Position numbers and translations under genes: made by a program. From Bradyrhizobium sp. RD5-C2 (GTDB lineage Bacteria > Pseudomonadota > Alphaproteobacteria > Rhizobiales > Xanthobacteraceae), in contig NZ_BOVL01000012.1 in the NCBI RefSeq assembly GCF_019972155.1, forward strand, positions 62,001 to 126,000: a DNA stretch of 64,000 nt. Direction: 5' to 3'. Positions 8,929 to 18,416 of the stretch are shown one piece after another. The first letter of the stretch is position 1. Each line of letters begins with the position of its first letter. Under the pieces are notes generated by a model that ran no database searches, was not told the origin of the DNA, and saw only the letters and a list, made by a program, of their open reading frames with translations.

Positions 8929-8957
8929 TACTCACCACCGGGCGCGGGCCGTGTCAA
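8929..8957 (-). promoter_or_regulatory. Candidate trpL promoter
   Basis: A perfect TTGACA (8957-8952) is followed by 17 bp and a hexamer TGAGTA (8934-8929). The -10 hexamer matches the consensus poorly. If used, transcription would start about seven bases later, at or next to the A of the trpL ATG (8922), giving a leaderless mRNA. Confidence 0.6.
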
Positions 8958-9101
8958 GGGATGCCCCGACACCCCTGCCCCAATCCTGAACGCCCTCTTG
9001 GACGGCATTTTCGGGGTTTGAAGCGACCGGAATCCGCGTAGGGTTTGTCGAAATGGCGGCGGATCAGTCGCCCAAAAAACAGACAGATGGTGGAGGCGCA
9101 G

Positions 9102-10097
9102 ATGGCGATTTTGGGTCTCGGATATGCCGGCTTCGGCTCCGACGCGCTCGACGACTGGCGGCAGTTCGGCACCGGCCTGGTCGGGCTGCAGGCGATCGAG
9201 CGCGGCAACTCGCTGCTCGCCTTCCGGATGGACGACCGCAAGCAGCGCATCGTGATCGACCGCGCCCAGGGCGAAGGGACGCGGTTCTTCGGCTGGGAGG
9301 TCGCGGATGCCACAGCGCTCGACGCGCTGGCGGCGCGGCTCGAGCATGCCGGCGTTGCCGTGATCGCCGAACCGCAGGCGCTCGCAGATAGCAGGCGGGT
9401 CCGCCGACTGATCTCGTTCCAGGACCCGGCCGGCAACCGTCTGGAGGCCTTTCATGGCCCCGAGATCGACGACACGCCGTTCCGGCCCGGACGATCCATC
9501 TCCGGCTTCCGTACCGGCGCGCTGGGGCTCGGCCACGCGGTGCTGACCGTCGAGAACATCGCGCCTGTCATGAGCTTCTATGTCGACGTGCTCGGCTTCG
9601 GCCTCAGCGACTACATCGAAAAGCCGTTCCGTGCCTATTTCTTCCACGTCAATGCCCGCCACCATTCGCTCGCGCTGATCGAGACCGGCACGAACGGCAT
9701 GCATCATCTGATGGTGGAATTGTTCTCGCTGGACGATGTCGGCCAAGCCTACGACATCGCGACGAAGGAAGACCGGGTCAACGTCACGCTCGGCCGTCAC
9801 ACCAACGACCTGATGACGTCGTTCTACGCCAAGTCGCCGTCAGCTTTCATGGTCGAGTGCGGCTGGGGCGGCCGCGAGATCGACCCTAAGAACTGGACGC
9901 CGTTCGAAATGTACGACGGCCCGAGCCTGTGGGGCCACGAACGTGTCTGGCTGTCGCCGGAGGACCGCGCGGTCGCGCGCGAGATGCGGATGCGCGCCGC
10001 CGCCGAGGGCAAGCGCGCGCCGGTGCAGGTGCTGGAAGGCAATTTCAAGCTGATGTCGGGGACCTGCCCGTGGTGGGATGGGGTGAAGGCTTCATAA
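9102..10097 (+). CDS. Extradiol-type ring-cleavage dioxygenase (VOC superfamily)
   Basis: A 331-residue protein built of paired VOC modules. The C-terminal half has the catalytic pattern GLGHAVLTV (first metal His), HHSLALIE (second metal His) and FMVECGWG (metal Glu), as in BphC/HsaC-type Fe(II) enzymes that cleave catechols next to the hydroxyl pair. The conserved RHTNDLMTSFYAKSP stretch of the BphC family is present. The start ATG 9102 has GGAGG five bases upstream and is preferred over ATG 9087. The substrate cannot be told; the nearby dienelactone hydrolase hints at aromatic catabolism but is on the other strand. Confidence 0.82.
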   Translation: MAILGLGYAGFGSDALDDWRQFGTGLVGLQAIERGNSLLAFRMDDRKQRIVIDRAQGEGTRFFGWEVADATALDALAARLEHAGVAVIAEPQALADSRRVRRLISFQDPAGNRLEAFHGPEIDDTPFRPGRSISGFRTGALGLGHAVLTVENIAPVMSFYVDVLGFGLSDYIEKPFRAYFFHVNARHHSLALIETGTNGMHHLMVELFSLDDVGQAYDIATKEDRVNVTLGRHTNDLMTSFYAKSPSAFMVECGWGGREIDPKNWTPFEMYDGPSLWGHERVWLSPEDRAVAREMRMRAAAEGKRAPVQVLEGNFKLMSGTCPWWDGVKAS

Positions 10098-10104
10098 AAG
10101 CTGC

Positions 10105-10226
10105 GTCGTCCCGGCGAAAGCCGGGACCCATAACCACAGGGCGTAGTTGTCTGGCAAAGCCGTCGGCCAGCTTCCTTTGATCACGACGGCCGCGGCGTAT
10201 GGGTCCCGGCCTTCGCCGGGACGACG
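10105..10226. repeat. Palindromic intergenic repeat, family C
   Basis: GTCGTCCCGGCGAAAGCCGG at the left and its inverted counterpart CCGGCCTTCGCCGGGACGAC at the right flank a central part; each end is itself a small palindrome, and GGGACCCATA/TATGGGTCCC also pair. It lies between the convergent dioxygenase and dienelactone hydrolase genes and may end both transcripts. Confidence 0.85.
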
Positions 10227-10247
10227 GATGGTGATCGCGAACGCCGC

Positions 10248-10922
10248 TCAGCCCAGATGCTTCCTGAAGAAATCCGTCGCCCGGTCCCAGGCCAGTTCCG
10301 CACACTGGCGGTCGTGCACCGACAGGCGCTGCTCGTTGCCGAAGCCGTGGTCGGCGTCATAGCGGTACAGCTCCAGCGATTTGCCGGCGGCCTTCATCGC
10401 TTTCTCGAAACCATCGACCAGCGCCGGCGTGCACCAATCGTCCTTGGTGGCGAAATGGCCCTGCAGCGGAATCCGCACGTCCGCCGGCTTGGCCGCCTGC
10501 TCCGGCGGAATGCCGTAGAACACCACACCAGCGGTCAGCTCCGGGATCTTGGTGGCGCCGATGATGGTCACCGCGCCGCCGAGGCAGAAGCCAGTCAGGC
10601 CGACCTTGGCGCCGTTCTTGCCGAGATATTGCGCGGCGCCGCGCACCGTCTGCGTGGTGGCATCCATGAAGTCGAGCGAGTTCATCTCTTTGCCGGCCGC
10701 GTCGGTGTCGTGATACGGCACCACCTTGCCCTTGTAGAGATCGGGCGCCAGCGCATCGAAACCGGCCCGCGCGAAGCGGTCGCACATGCCCTTGATCTGG
10801 TCCTGCAGCCCCCACCACTCCTGGATCACGACGACCCCGGGCGCGTTGCCGCGCGCGGCGTTGGCGAGATAGCCCGACGCTTCCTTGCCGTCCGGACGCT
10901 TGAAGTTGATGCTGGTACCCAT
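10248..10922 (-). CDS. Dienelactone hydrolase family protein
   Basis: A 224-residue alpha/beta hydrolase. The nucleophile is Cys113 in GFCLGG, with Asp161 or Asp162 (ATKDDWC) and His192 (DADHGF) completing the triad; Glu35 in QEWWG is the residue that in DLH activates the Cys. Classical members open dienelactone to maleylacetate in chlorocatechol breakdown, but many homologues have other ester substrates. ATG 10922 has GGAGG five bases upstream, so the longer in-frame extension is unlikely. Confidence 0.88.
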   Translation of the reverse strand: MGTSINFKRPDGKEASGYLANAARGNAPGVVVIQEWWGLQDQIKGMCDRFARAGFDALAPDLYKGKVVPYHDTDAAGKEMNSLDFMDATTQTVRGAAQYLGKNGAKVGLTGFCLGGAVTIIGATKIPELTAGVVFYGIPPEQAAKPADVRIPLQGHFATKDDWCTPALVDGFEKAMKAAGKSLELYRYDADHGFGNEQRLSVHDRQCAELAWDRATDFFRKHLG

Positions 10923-11075
10923 GAGTTCCTCCGCGATGTTTGCCGGCCGATTGGCCGGCATTTTGTCCGTACTCGGTGACCGACGCAATCGCCCTGCGGC
11001 CCCCTCGCGCACTCGTCATGACTGCCGAAGCACCAACGCGCTTCTCGTGAACCAAGCCTCGGACACGCACAAAAC

Positions 11076-11100
11076 AAAAAAGCCCCCGAAGGGGCTTTTT
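11076..11100 (-). terminator. Intrinsic terminator of the petA-fbcH operon
   Basis: AGCCCC and GGGGCT pair around a CGAA loop, flanked by A-rich sequence on one side and T-rich on the other. Read on the minus strand it is a GC-rich hairpin followed by T6, 23 bp after the fbcH stop. It could also work in the plus direction, but no plus-strand gene ends here. Confidence 0.92.
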
Positions 11101-11123
11101 CAAATTCGCTACCGCGTCTGAGG

Positions 11124-13196
11124 TCAGTGCGCGTCGGCCCAGACCTTGCGCTTGGTGAAGTACATCAGGATGGCGAAGATCACGAGGAAGAAGAACACCT
11201 GCATGCCGATCCGCTTGCGCTCTTCCATGTGCGGCTCGGCCGCCCACATCAGGAACGTGGTGACGTCGTGCGCGTATTGCTTGACCGTAGCCGGCGAGCC
11301 GTCGTCGAAGGTCACCTGACCGTCGGACAACGGCTTCGGCATCTTGATCGAATGGCCGGGGAAGTACTTGTTGTAGTACGAGCCCTCCGGGATCGTCACG
11401 CCGGCCGGCACCTTGTCCTCGAAACCTTGCAAGATGGCGTCGACGTAGTCCGGTCCCTGCTCCTGGTACTGGCTGAAGAAGTCGATCACGAACTGCGGGA
11501 AGCCGCGCTTGTAGGACCGCGCCTTGGTGATCAGCGAGAGGTCCGGCGGCGCCGCGCCGCCATTGGCCGCGCGCGCGGCCTGCTCGTTCGGGAACGGCGC
11601 CGGGAAGTAGTCCGCCGGGCGGCCCGGGCGCTCGAACATCTCGCCCTGGTCGTTCGGACCGTCCTTGATCTTGTACTCAGCGGCCAACGCCGCGGCCTGC
11701 GCCTCCGAATAGCCGGGGCCGCCGGCGTCGGCGAGGTTGCGGAATGCGATGTAGTTCAGGCTGTGGCAGGCCGAGCAGACTTCCTTGTAGACCTTCAGGC
11801 CACGCTGCAGCGAGCCGCGGTCATACTTGCCGAACGGGCCGGAGAACGACCAGCTCTGGGCCGGCGGCGCGTTGCCACCTTCCTCGGCCTTGGCGTTCTG
11901 GGTGCTGCCGGCGAACAGGCCACCGGCCAGCACCAGCGCAACCATCACGGAGGCTGCGGTCGCGGCCCTGCCCTTGCTCTTCGCCAGCACGTCGTCGGCG
12001 ATCGAGTTCGGTACCGGGCGCGGCGTCTCGATGCGGGCGAGCAGCGGCAGCACGATCAGGAAGTAGGCGAAGTAGCACACCGTCAGGATCCGGCCGGCGA
12101 TCACATAGATGCCTTCCGGCGGCTGCGAGCCGAGATAGCCGAGCAGGATGCAGACCACCACGAAGATCCAGAAGAACTGCTTGGCCAGCGGACGATACTT
12201 CGACGACCGCGTCCGTGCGCTGTCGAGCCAGGGCAGGAAGCACAGGATGATGATCGCCGAGAACATCGCCACGACGCCGGCGAGCTTGTTCGGGATCGAG
12301 CGCAGGATCGCGTAGAACGGCAGATAGTACCATTCAGGCACGATGTGCGCCGGGGTCACGCCAGGGTTCGCCGGGATGTAGTTGTCGGCGTCGCCGAGGT
12401 AGTTCGGCATGTAGAAGATGAACCAGGCGAAGAAGATCAGGAAGCACGACACACCGAACGCGTCCTTGATCGTCGCATACGGGGTGAACGGAACGGTGTC
12501 CTTCTCGGTCTTGGCCTCGACACCGGCCGGGTTGTTCTGACCCGCGACGTGCAGCGCCCAGACGTGCAGCACGACCACGCCGGCGATCACGAACGGCAGC
12601 AGGTAGTGGAGCGAGAAGAAGCGATTCAGCGTCGGGTTGCCGACCGAATAGCCGCCCCACAGCAGGGTCACGATGCTCTCGCCGAAATACGGCACGGCGG
12701 AGAACAGATTGGTGATGACGGTGGCACCCCAGAAGCTCATCTGGCCCCACGGCAGCACGTAGCCCATGAAGCCGGTCGCCATCATCAGGAGGTAGATGAT
12801 GACGCCGAGGATCCACAGCACCTCGCGCGGTTCCTTGTACGACCCGTAATAGAGACCGCGGAACATGTGGATGTAGACGGCGAAGAAGAACATCGACGCG
12901 CCGCAGGCATGCATGTTGCGCAGCAGCCAGCCGTAATTGACGTCGCGGACAATCAGCTCGACCGACTTGAAGGCGAGATCGGCGTGCGGCGTGTAGTGCA
13001 TCGCCAGGATCACGCCGGTCAGGATCTGCAGCGCCAGCATCATCGAAAGGATGGCGCCGAAGGTCCACCAGTAGTTCAGGTTGCGCGGCGTCGGATAGGC
13101 CACGAAGGAGGAGTGGATCAGGCCGAAGATCGGAAGACGCCGTTCGATCCACTTCAAGGCGGGGTTGCTCGGTTGAAAATCAGATGGTCCGCTCAT
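11124..13196 (-). CDS. fbcH: Cytochrome b/c1 fusion precursor of the bc1 complex
   Basis: A 690-residue polyprotein. Residues about 1-410 are cytochrome b with multiple membrane helices, paired heme histidines and the Qo-site PEWY element ([15 protein letters not shown]). After a membrane segment with a signal-like [15 protein letters not shown], cytochrome c1 follows with heme motif CSACH at about 474-478, an axial-Met region IKMPKPL, and a C-terminal anchor helix. In Bradyrhizobium the product is cut into two proteins after export. It oxidises ubiquinol and reduces cytochrome c in the inner membrane. petA lies 71 bp upstream; a strong terminator follows. Confidence 0.97.
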   Translation of the reverse strand: MSGPSDFQPSNPALKWIERRLPIFGLIHSSFVAYPTPRNLNYWWTFGAILSMMLALQILTGVILAMHYTPHADLAFKSVELIVRDVNYGWLLRNMHACGASMFFFAVYIHMFRGLYYGSYKEPREVLWILGVIIYLLMMATGFMGYVLPWGQMSFWGATVITNLFSAVPYFGESIVTLLWGGYSVGNPTLNRFFSLHYLLPFVIAGVVVLHVWALHVAGQNNPAGVEAKTEKDTVPFTPYATIKDAFGVSCFLIFFAWFIFYMPNYLGDADNYIPANPGVTPAHIVPEWYYLPFYAILRSIPNKLAGVVAMFSAIIILCFLPWLDSARTRSSKYRPLAKQFFWIFVVVCILLGYLGSQPPEGIYVIAGRILTVCYFAYFLIVLPLLARIETPRPVPNSIADDVLAKSKGRAATAASVMVALVLAGGLFAGSTQNAKAEEGGNAPPAQSWSFSGPFGKYDRGSLQRGLKVYKEVCSACHSLNYIAFRNLADAGGPGYSEAQAAALAAEYKIKDGPNDQGEMFERPGRPADYFPAPFPNEQAARAANGGAAPPDLSLITKARSYKRGFPQFVIDFFSQYQEQGPDYVDAILQGFEDKVPAGVTIPEGSYYNKYFPGHSIKMPKPLSDGQVTFDDGSPATVKQYAHDVTTFLMWAAEPHMEERKRIGMQVFFFLVIFAILMYFTKRKVWADAH

Positions 13197-13267
13197 TGAT
13201 GCGATCCTGAAGAAGAAAAACGACGCGATGGGTCCAAGGGGAAGTCCAAATCCCGGAGGTCCGGGAC

Positions 13268-13798
13268 TTAGCCGATCTGGATTTTGGTGTCGGTAAGGAA
13301 GGCGTAGGGCGGCACCGCCAGGTTGGCGGGCGCCGGCCCCTGGCGGATACGACCGGAGGAGTCGTACTGCGAGCCGTGGCAGGGGCAGAAGAAGCCGTCG
13401 TAATTGCCCTCATGGGCGATCGGGATACAGCCGAGATGGGTGCAGATGCCGATCACGACCAGCCACTGGTCGTGGCCTGCCTTGACGCGAGCCGAGTCGG
13501 GCTGCGGATCGGGCAGGCTCGAGAGCGCAACGCCCTGGGCCTCCTGGATCTGCTTCTTGGTGCGGTGGCTGATGTAGATCGGCTTGCCGCGCCAGAACAC
13601 CTTGATGTCCTGGCCCTCGGCGATCGGCGTCAGGTCGACCTGGATCGGCGCGCCGGCCGCGATCGTCGCGGCATCCGGGTTCATCTGGGCAACCAGCGGC
13701 CAAACAGTGGCGGCTGCGCCGACCACGGCGGCAGCTCCGGTTGCAACAAAGAGAAAATCACGGCGTGTCGGATGGTCCGCCGAAGACGCTGTCGTCAC
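13268..13798 (-). CDS. petA: Rieske iron-sulfur subunit of the bc1 complex
   Basis: A 176-residue protein with a twin-arginine start ([17 protein letters not shown]) that doubles as the membrane anchor. The 2Fe-2S cluster boxes are CTHLGC (about residues 119-124) and CPCHGS (about 138-143). It passes electrons from ubiquinol to cytochrome c1 at the periplasmic face. Translation probably begins at GTG 13798, with AGGA just upstream. It is the first gene of the operon with fbcH; in B. japonicum this pair is called fbcFH. Confidence 0.96.
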   Translation of the reverse strand: MTTASSADHPTRRDFLFVATGAAAVVGAAATVWPLVAQMNPDAATIAAGAPIQVDLTPIAEGQDIKVFWRGKPIYISHRTKKQIQEAQGVALSSLPDPQPDSARVKAGHDQWLVVIGICTHLGCIPIAHEGNYDGFFCPCHGSQYDSSGRIRQGPAPANLAVPPYAFLTDTKIQIG

Positions 13799-14075
13799 GA
13801 TTCCTAGCCCTTTCTTTTCTGCAGCCGGTGGAACCGCCCCGGAGACGCAGAACGCGCCCCAAGAAAGGCTGCCGGCGCCCGCGGCCCCCGCGGCGGCAGA
13901 AAACCGCTATTCCCCACCCCAAATGGCGGAACAGCAGTCCAGAATCGTTCTATTGGCACCCTTGCCGGACGAGCGCAAGCCCGCTATCGGCTCGCACACG
14001 TGCAATGCACGAAATCCGCGCCGAGCGATGTTTTATTGAGACAATTTCATCCGGATTTCACAGGTCGCCCGCACC

Positions 14076-14546
14076 ATGCAGATCGCGCTGTTCCAGCCCG
14101 ACATCCCCCAGAATACAGGGACGATTCTGCGCCTCTGCGCCTGCCTGGACGTGTCAGCCCATATCATCGAACCGGCAGGGTTCGACACCTCGGACCGGAA
14201 TTTCCGCCGGGCGGGTATGGACTATCTCGACCATGTGCGGTTGAAGCGTCACGACTCATGGTCGAAATTCGAGGAATGGCGAGCCGAGGCCGGATGCCGG
14301 CTGGTCCTGTTCACGACCAAGGCAGCGAAATCCTACCTTGATTTCGCGTATAGGGCCTCCGATGTCCTGCTCTTCGGGCGCGAAACGGCGGGGGTGACCG
14401 AGGCGGTGGTAGCCGCCGCGGATGCGCGGCTGTTGATTCCGATCAAGCCGTCCTTGCGCTCGCTCAATGTGGCGGTCACCGCGGCCATGGCAGTCGGAGA
14501 GGCCCTGCGGCAGACGGGTTCAGGAATTGCCGGTTCGGTAACTTAA
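14076..14546 (+). CDS. trmL: tRNA (cytidine/uridine-2'-O-)-methyltransferase TrmL
   Basis: A 156-residue SPOUT-fold enzyme that 2'-O-methylates the wobble base 34 of leucine tRNAs with SAM. Family motifs are IALFQPDIPQNTGTILRLCA at the N-terminus, LLFGRETAGV, and the C-terminal knot region IPIKPSLRSLNVAVTAAMA. The length matches TrmL (about 155). The gene is divergent from petA across a 277-bp gap in which I see no other gene. Confidence 0.94.
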   Translation: MQIALFQPDIPQNTGTILRLCACLDVSAHIIEPAGFDTSDRNFRRAGMDYLDHVRLKRHDSWSKFEEWRAEAGCRLVLFTTKAAKSYLDFAYRASDVLLFGRETAGVTEAVVAAADARLLIPIKPSLRSLNVAVTAAMAVGEALRQTGSGIAGSVT

Positions 14547-14556
14547 GGGATTTTTG

Positions 14557-15189
14557 GTGAGCTACGCGGTCAAGGAGATCTTTCTCACCCTGCAGGGCGA
14601 AGGCGCCCATGCGGGCCGGGCCTCCGTGTTCTGCCGCTTCGCCGGCTGCAACCTCTGGACCGGCCGCGAGCAGGACCGCGCCGGGGCAGTCTGCCGGTTC
14701 TGCGACACCGATTTCGTCGGCACCGACGGCACGCTCGGCGGCCGCTATGCCGACGCGGCCGAGCTTGCCGGCACCATTGCCGCGCAATGGACCGGGGGCG
14801 AAGCCGACCGCTACGTGGTGCTGACCGGCGGCGAGCCGCTGCTGCAGGTCGACACCGCCCTGATCGAGGCCCTGCACGGCCACGGCTTTGCGATCGCGAT
14901 CGAGACCAACGGCACCATCGCGCCGCCCGACGGGCTCGATTGGGTCTGCGTCAGCCCCAAGGCGGCATCCGAGCTCGTGGTGCGCAAGGGGCACGAGCTC
15001 AAACTGGTCTATCCGCAGCCGGAGAACGCGCCGGAGGATTTTGCGGGCCTCGCCTTCGAGCGCTTCTCGCTGCAGCCGATGGACGGCCCCGACGTGATCG
15101 AGAATACCGAGCTTGCGATCGCATACTGCCTGAAGCACCCGCGATGGCGCCTCAGCGTGCAGACGCACAAGACGCTCGGCATTAGATGA
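14557..15189 (+). CDS. queE: 7-carboxy-7-deazaguanine synthase
   Basis: A radical-SAM enzyme of queuosine synthesis that turns 6-carboxytetrahydropterin into the 7-deazaguanine ring. From the GTG start the cluster cysteines are C31, C46 and C49, an unusual CX14CX2C spacing in place of CX3CX2C, known for one QueE subtype. LTLQGEGAHAGRASVFCRFAGC and LTGGEPLLQ are family motifs. AAGGGA lies 7 bases before GTG 14557; a TTG three bases earlier is a weaker alternative. It follows trmL by 10 bp and precedes the queD-like gene, so the pathway genes are clustered. Confidence 0.93.
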   Translation: MSYAVKEIFLTLQGEGAHAGRASVFCRFAGCNLWTGREQDRAGAVCRFCDTDFVGTDGTLGGRYADAAELAGTIAAQWTGGEADRYVVLTGGEPLLQVDTALIEALHGHGFAIAIETNGTIAPPDGLDWVCVSPKAASELVVRKGHELKLVYPQPENAPEDFAGLAFERFSLQPMDGPDVIENTELAIAYCLKHPRWRLSVQTHKTLGIR

Positions 15190-15216
15190 ACTAACAGAAC
15201 TGGATTGTTGAGAGAG

Positions 15217-15582
15217 ATGTGGGAATTGACGAAAGCGTTTCGGTTCGAAGCTGCGCATGCGCTATCCGGAACGACCTTTGGCACTGCAAGCGAGGAGATC
15301 CACGGTCACTCGTTTCGAGCCGAGGTTACCGTCCGCGGCACGCCCGATCCGAAAACCGGGATGGTGGTCGATCTCGGCCTGCTCGAACGCGCCATGGCCG
15401 AGGTGCAGAAGACGCTCGACCACAAGTTCCTCAACAAGATCGAGGCGATCGGTGTCCCGACGCTGGAGAATCTCTCACGCTTCATCTGGGAGCGGCTGCA
15501 ACACGCGGGCAAGCTGACCCGCGTCAGCGTCCATCGCGACAGCTGCAACGAGAGCTGCACCTATTTCGGCCCGCAAGGTTAG
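15217..15582 (+). CDS. queD: 6-carboxytetrahydropterin synthase-like protein (QueD family, altered active site)
   Basis: A 121-residue T-fold protein. Zinc ligands His14, His29 and His31 (AAH, IHGH) and the catalytic pair Asp68-His69 are kept. The catalytic Cys of E. coli QueD (Cys27, in CGRLHGHS) is Ser25 here (SEEIHGHS), and the pterin-binding Glu of KETC is Asp108 (RDSC). Position after queE argues for the same pathway, making carboxytetrahydropterin from dihydroneopterin triphosphate, but the substitutions could mean altered chemistry. ATG 15217 is preferred over TTG 15205 because it gives the standard MWELTKAF start. Confidence 0.82.
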   Translation: MWELTKAFRFEAAHALSGTTFGTASEEIHGHSFRAEVTVRGTPDPKTGMVVDLGLLERAMAEVQKTLDHKFLNKIEAIGVPTLENLSRFIWERLQHAGKLTRVSVHRDSCNESCTYFGPQG

Positions 15583-15584
15583 CC

Positions 15585-16481
15585 ATGCTGCCAACAGACC
15601 CCACCATCATCGAACACCGCAAGACGCGTGCGCGCGGCTGGTTCGAGGCGCTGCGCAACGACATATGCGCAGCCTTCGAGAAGCTCGAGGACGACGCCCC
15701 CTCCGCACTCTATCCCGGCAATGCCGGCCGGTTCGTGCGCACCCCCTGGGATCGCACCGACCACACCGGCAAGCCCGGCGGCGGCGGCGTGATGTCGATC
15801 ATGAAGGGCCGGCTGTTCGAGAAGGTCGGCGTGCACTGCTCGACCGTGCATGGCGAGTTCGCTCCCGAATTCCGTGCGCAGATTCCCGGCGCGGCCGACG
15901 ATCCGAGGTTCTGGGCCTCGGGCATTTCGCTGATCGCGCATTTGCGCAATCCGAACGTGCCCGCCGTGCACATGAACACCCGCTTCGTCGTCACCACCAA
16001 GGCCTGGTTCGGCGGCGGCGCCGATTTGACGCCGGTGCTGAACCGGCGGCGCACCCAGGAAGACCCCGACACGGTCGCCTTCCATGCCGCGATGAAAGAG
16101 GCCTGCAGCGGGCCGAACGGCGTCGCCGACTACGACAAGTACAAGAAATGGTGCGACGACTATTTCTATCTGCCGCACCGCAAGGAAGCCCGCGGCATCG
16201 GCGGCATCTTCTATGACTGGCACGACAGCGGCGACTGGGAGGCCGATCTCGCCTTCACTCAAGACGTCGGGCGCAGCTTCCTGAAGATCTACCCCGATCT
16301 GGTGCGGCGCAATTTCGAGGCCAACTGGAGCACGGAGGATCGCGACGAGCAGCTGATCCGCCGCGGGCGCTATGTCGAGTTCAACCTGCTCTATGATCGC
16401 GGCACCATCTTCGGCCTTAAGACCGGCGGCAATGTCGATTCGATCCTGTCGTCGCTGCCGCCGGAGGTGAAATGGCCGTGA
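15585..16481 (+). CDS. hemF: Oxygen-dependent coproporphyrinogen III oxidase
   Basis: A 298-residue cytosolic enzyme of heme synthesis that decarboxylates two propionates using O2. Family signatures are [58 protein letters not shown] and [19 protein letters not shown]. It starts 2 bp after the preceding stop (TAGCCATG), so translation is probably coupled. The reading frame is open further upstream, but the added part overlaps queD and has no family match. Confidence 0.96.
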   Translation: MLPTDPTIIEHRKTRARGWFEALRNDICAAFEKLEDDAPSALYPGNAGRFVRTPWDRTDHTGKPGGGGVMSIMKGRLFEKVGVHCSTVHGEFAPEFRAQIPGAADDPRFWASGISLIAHLRNPNVPAVHMNTRFVVTTKAWFGGGADLTPVLNRRRTQEDPDTVAFHAAMKEACSGPNGVADYDKYKKWCDDYFYLPHRKEARGIGGIFYDWHDSGDWEADLAFTQDVGRSFLKIYPDLVRRNFEANWSTEDRDEQLIRRGRYVEFNLLYDRGTIFGLKTGGNVDSILSSLPPEVKWP

Positions 16482-17212
16482 CCAAGCTGCCGCGCGCGAT
16501 GCTGATCGACATGGATGACACCATCCTGTCGGCCTATGGACGTCCCGAGATCGCCTGGAACACGATCACCACCGAATTCGCCGCGGAGCTCGCGCCCCTG
16601 CCCCCGGAGATGGTCGCGACCGCGCTGCTGGCCTATGCACGGCAATTCTGGTCGACCGCCGAGCCGATCTGGCGGATCAAGCTCGGCGAGGCGCGGCGGC
16701 TGACCGTGAAGGGCGGCTTCGCTCAGCTTGCGGCGGCCGGCCACCGTGCGCTGCCGGACGATCTCGCGGATCGCATTGCCGATCGCTTCACCGCCTATCG
16801 CGAGGAGGAGATGTTCATCTTCCCCGGCGCGCATGAAGCGATCGATACGTTCAAGGCGCTCGGCATCAAGCTCGCGCTGGTCACCAACGGCGCCGCCGAC
16901 ATGCAGCGCGCCAAGGTCGAGCGCTTCGCGCTCGGCCATCGCTTCGATCACATCCAGATCGAGGGCGAGCACGGCTTCGGCAAGCCCGAGGAGCGCGCCT
17001 ATCTGCACGCGATGCAGGCGCTCGGCGTCACCGCACCGGATACCTGGATGATCGGCGACAATCTGGAGTGGGAAGTCGTGGCGCCGCAGCGGCTTGGCAT
17101 CTATGCGATCTGGATGGACGTGCACGGCGTCGGGCTACCGCCCGGATCGACGATCAAGCCCGACCGCATCATCCGCTCGCTGACCGAACTGGTTCCGGCC
17201 GCGCGGAAATAA
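16472..17212 (+). CDS. HAD-superfamily hydrolase
   Basis: A 246-residue phosphatase-like protein. HAD motif I is DMDDT (nucleophile Asp14), motif II is VTNG, motif III is the Lys in GFGKPEE, and motif IV is [11 protein letters not shown] helical C1 cap fills residues about 20-110. The layout fits phosphoglycolate phosphatase/YjjG-type enzymes; the substrate is not evident. The gene overlaps hemF by 10 bases, so the two are coupled. Confidence 0.85.
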   Translation: MAVTKLPRAMLIDMDDTILSAYGRPEIAWNTITTEFAAELAPLPPEMVATALLAYARQFWSTAEPIWRIKLGEARRLTVKGGFAQLAAAGHRALPDDLADRIADRFTAYREEEMFIFPGAHEAIDTFKALGIKLALVTNGAADMQRAKVERFALGHRFDHIQIEGEHGFGKPEERAYLHAMQALGVTAPDTWMIGDNLEWEVVAPQRLGIYAIWMDVHGVGLPPGSTIKPDRIIRSLTELVPAARK

Positions 17213-17323
17213 CGCAGCTTCTGTTTTCACAGCAGATCCATCGCGCCAGGCGCCGGCCGTGATCGCACTGTCATCACCGGTCGCTAGCTTGCCGTCCGCG
17301 TCATCCAGCGCGGAGGGAAAATC

Positions 17324-17572
17324 ATGGAACTGAAACCAGGCGATGTCGTCATGCTGAAATCCGGCGGTCATCCGATCACGGTGGTCGAAGTCGACGAGGA
17401 CAAGGTGGAGTGCCTGTGGATGGGCACGGACGGCGACCTGTTTCGCGAAACCCTGCCGCTCGTCGCACTCGAGTCGGCCGAAATCGATCCGGAAGATGAC
17501 GAGCAGGACGACGACGAAGAAGAGGATGACGACGAGGACGGCGACCGCAAGAAGAAGCGCAAGGCCGCTTAA
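17324..17572 (+). CDS. DUF2158 (YodC-type) small protein with acidic-basic tail
   Basis: An 82-residue protein whose first about 50 residues form the DUF2158 domain (LKPGDVVMLKSGGHPITV...CLWM). The tail is a run of Asp and Glu with a few Gln (about residues 55-73) ending in a short KKKRKAA patch. The function of the family is unknown. The gene has its own AGGGAAA ribosome site and stands alone between two convergent-divergent groups. The acidic tail is longer than the domain requires. Confidence 0.75.
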   Translation: MELKPGDVVMLKSGGHPITVVEVDEDKVECLWMGTDGDLFRETLPLVALESAEIDPEDDEQDDDEEEDDDEDGDRKKKRKAA

Positions 17573-17651
17573 CGAGGCAGCTTGACAAGGCTGCGTGAGA
17601 TTCAGGCGATGCTGCCGGGCGCGCCGCCGGCAGCGTCGCCTCCGCTTCTCG

Positions 17652-18416
17652 TCACAACGCGCGCAGCGCGCTCGAGATCATCACCAGGCCGCCGGTGATC
17701 ACGGCGGCATCGAGGATCGCGGTGTGGATATGCACCGGCATCCGCTCGACAAAGGCCTTGGCCAGGAACGCGCCGGGAATAGCGACCAGGCCGATCAGAA
17801 GCGCAAGCGCCAGCACCTGCGCGGTGATGACACCGGTCAAACCGAACACCGAAATCTTGACCGCGGCGCTTGTGAGCGAGATCACCGCATCGGTTGCAAT
17901 CACAGCGGCGCCCTCAAGGCCCGCCGCCATCAACAGCGACAGCAGGATGACGCCGGAGCCCGCAGTGCCGCCGACCACGACGCCATAGCCGACTGCACCG
18001 GCTGCAAGGCCCCGCTCACCGATCCTGACGCTGTGCTTGCGCAGCAGCCGCCTCAGCGGGACGCTGAGGATCAGCATGCTCCCGATCACCAGCGAGGCGC
18101 CGGCGCTGGTCAGCCGCGTGTAACCGTAGGCGCCGAGCGCTGTGGAGAGCAGTGCTGCGGCGATCACGATGATCGCCTTGCGGCGGTCGGCAAATCTGAC
18201 AAAGGCGACGAAGCGGCTGGTGTTGGTGAAGATCGACGAGATCGCAATGATCGGCACGACCGGCTCGGCGCCGACCATCGGCACCAGCACCAGCGGCATC
18301 AAGGCGCCGGTGCCGTAGCCGGCGAGGCCTCCGATCACGGAAGCAAACAGGGCAACGGCTGCGACCAGCAGAATTTGCACGAGCGAGATGTCTGCGAAGC
18401 CGGAGAGGAAATTCAA
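17652..18416 (-). CDS. TSUP-family membrane permease (TauE/SafE type)
   Basis: A 254-residue membrane protein with about eight hydrophobic segments and the TSUP signature FASVIGGLAGYGTGALMPLVL near the N-terminus, repeated weakly in the second half (VGGTAGSGVILL). The family exports or imports sulfur or organic anions; the substrate is unknown. The likely start is TTG 18416, which overlaps the cca stop as TTGA, because no ATG or GTG occurs in the right place. It is the last gene of a five-gene minus-strand chain. Confidence 0.85.
   Translation of the reverse strand: MNFLSGFADISLVQILLVAAVALFASVIGGLAGYGTGALMPLVLVPMVGAEPVVPIIAISSIFTNTSRFVAFVRFADRRKAIIVIAAALLSTALGAYGYTRLTSAGASLVIGSMLILSVPLRRLLRKHSVRIGERGLAAGAVGYGVVVGGTAGSGVILLSLLMAAGLEGAAVIATDAVISLTSAAVKISVFGLTGVITAQVLALALLIGLVAIPGAFLAKAFVERMPVHIHTAILDAAVITGGLVMISSALRAL

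Noticed and set aside
8564..8938. A longer minus-strand frame overlapping trpL and the start of trpE(G)
   Set aside because: It is out of frame with trpE(G), and the short Trp-Trp peptide explains the region better.
11127..13199. A full-length open frame of 690 codons antisense to fbcH
   Set aside because: It mirrors fbcH codon for codon and encodes an Arg/Asp/His-rich sequence without domains; such frames arise from high-GC third-position bias.
15219..15584. An N-terminal extension of hemF by 122 codons
   Set aside because: It lies out of frame over queD and has no family similarity; the ATG at 15585 gives the normal HemF length.
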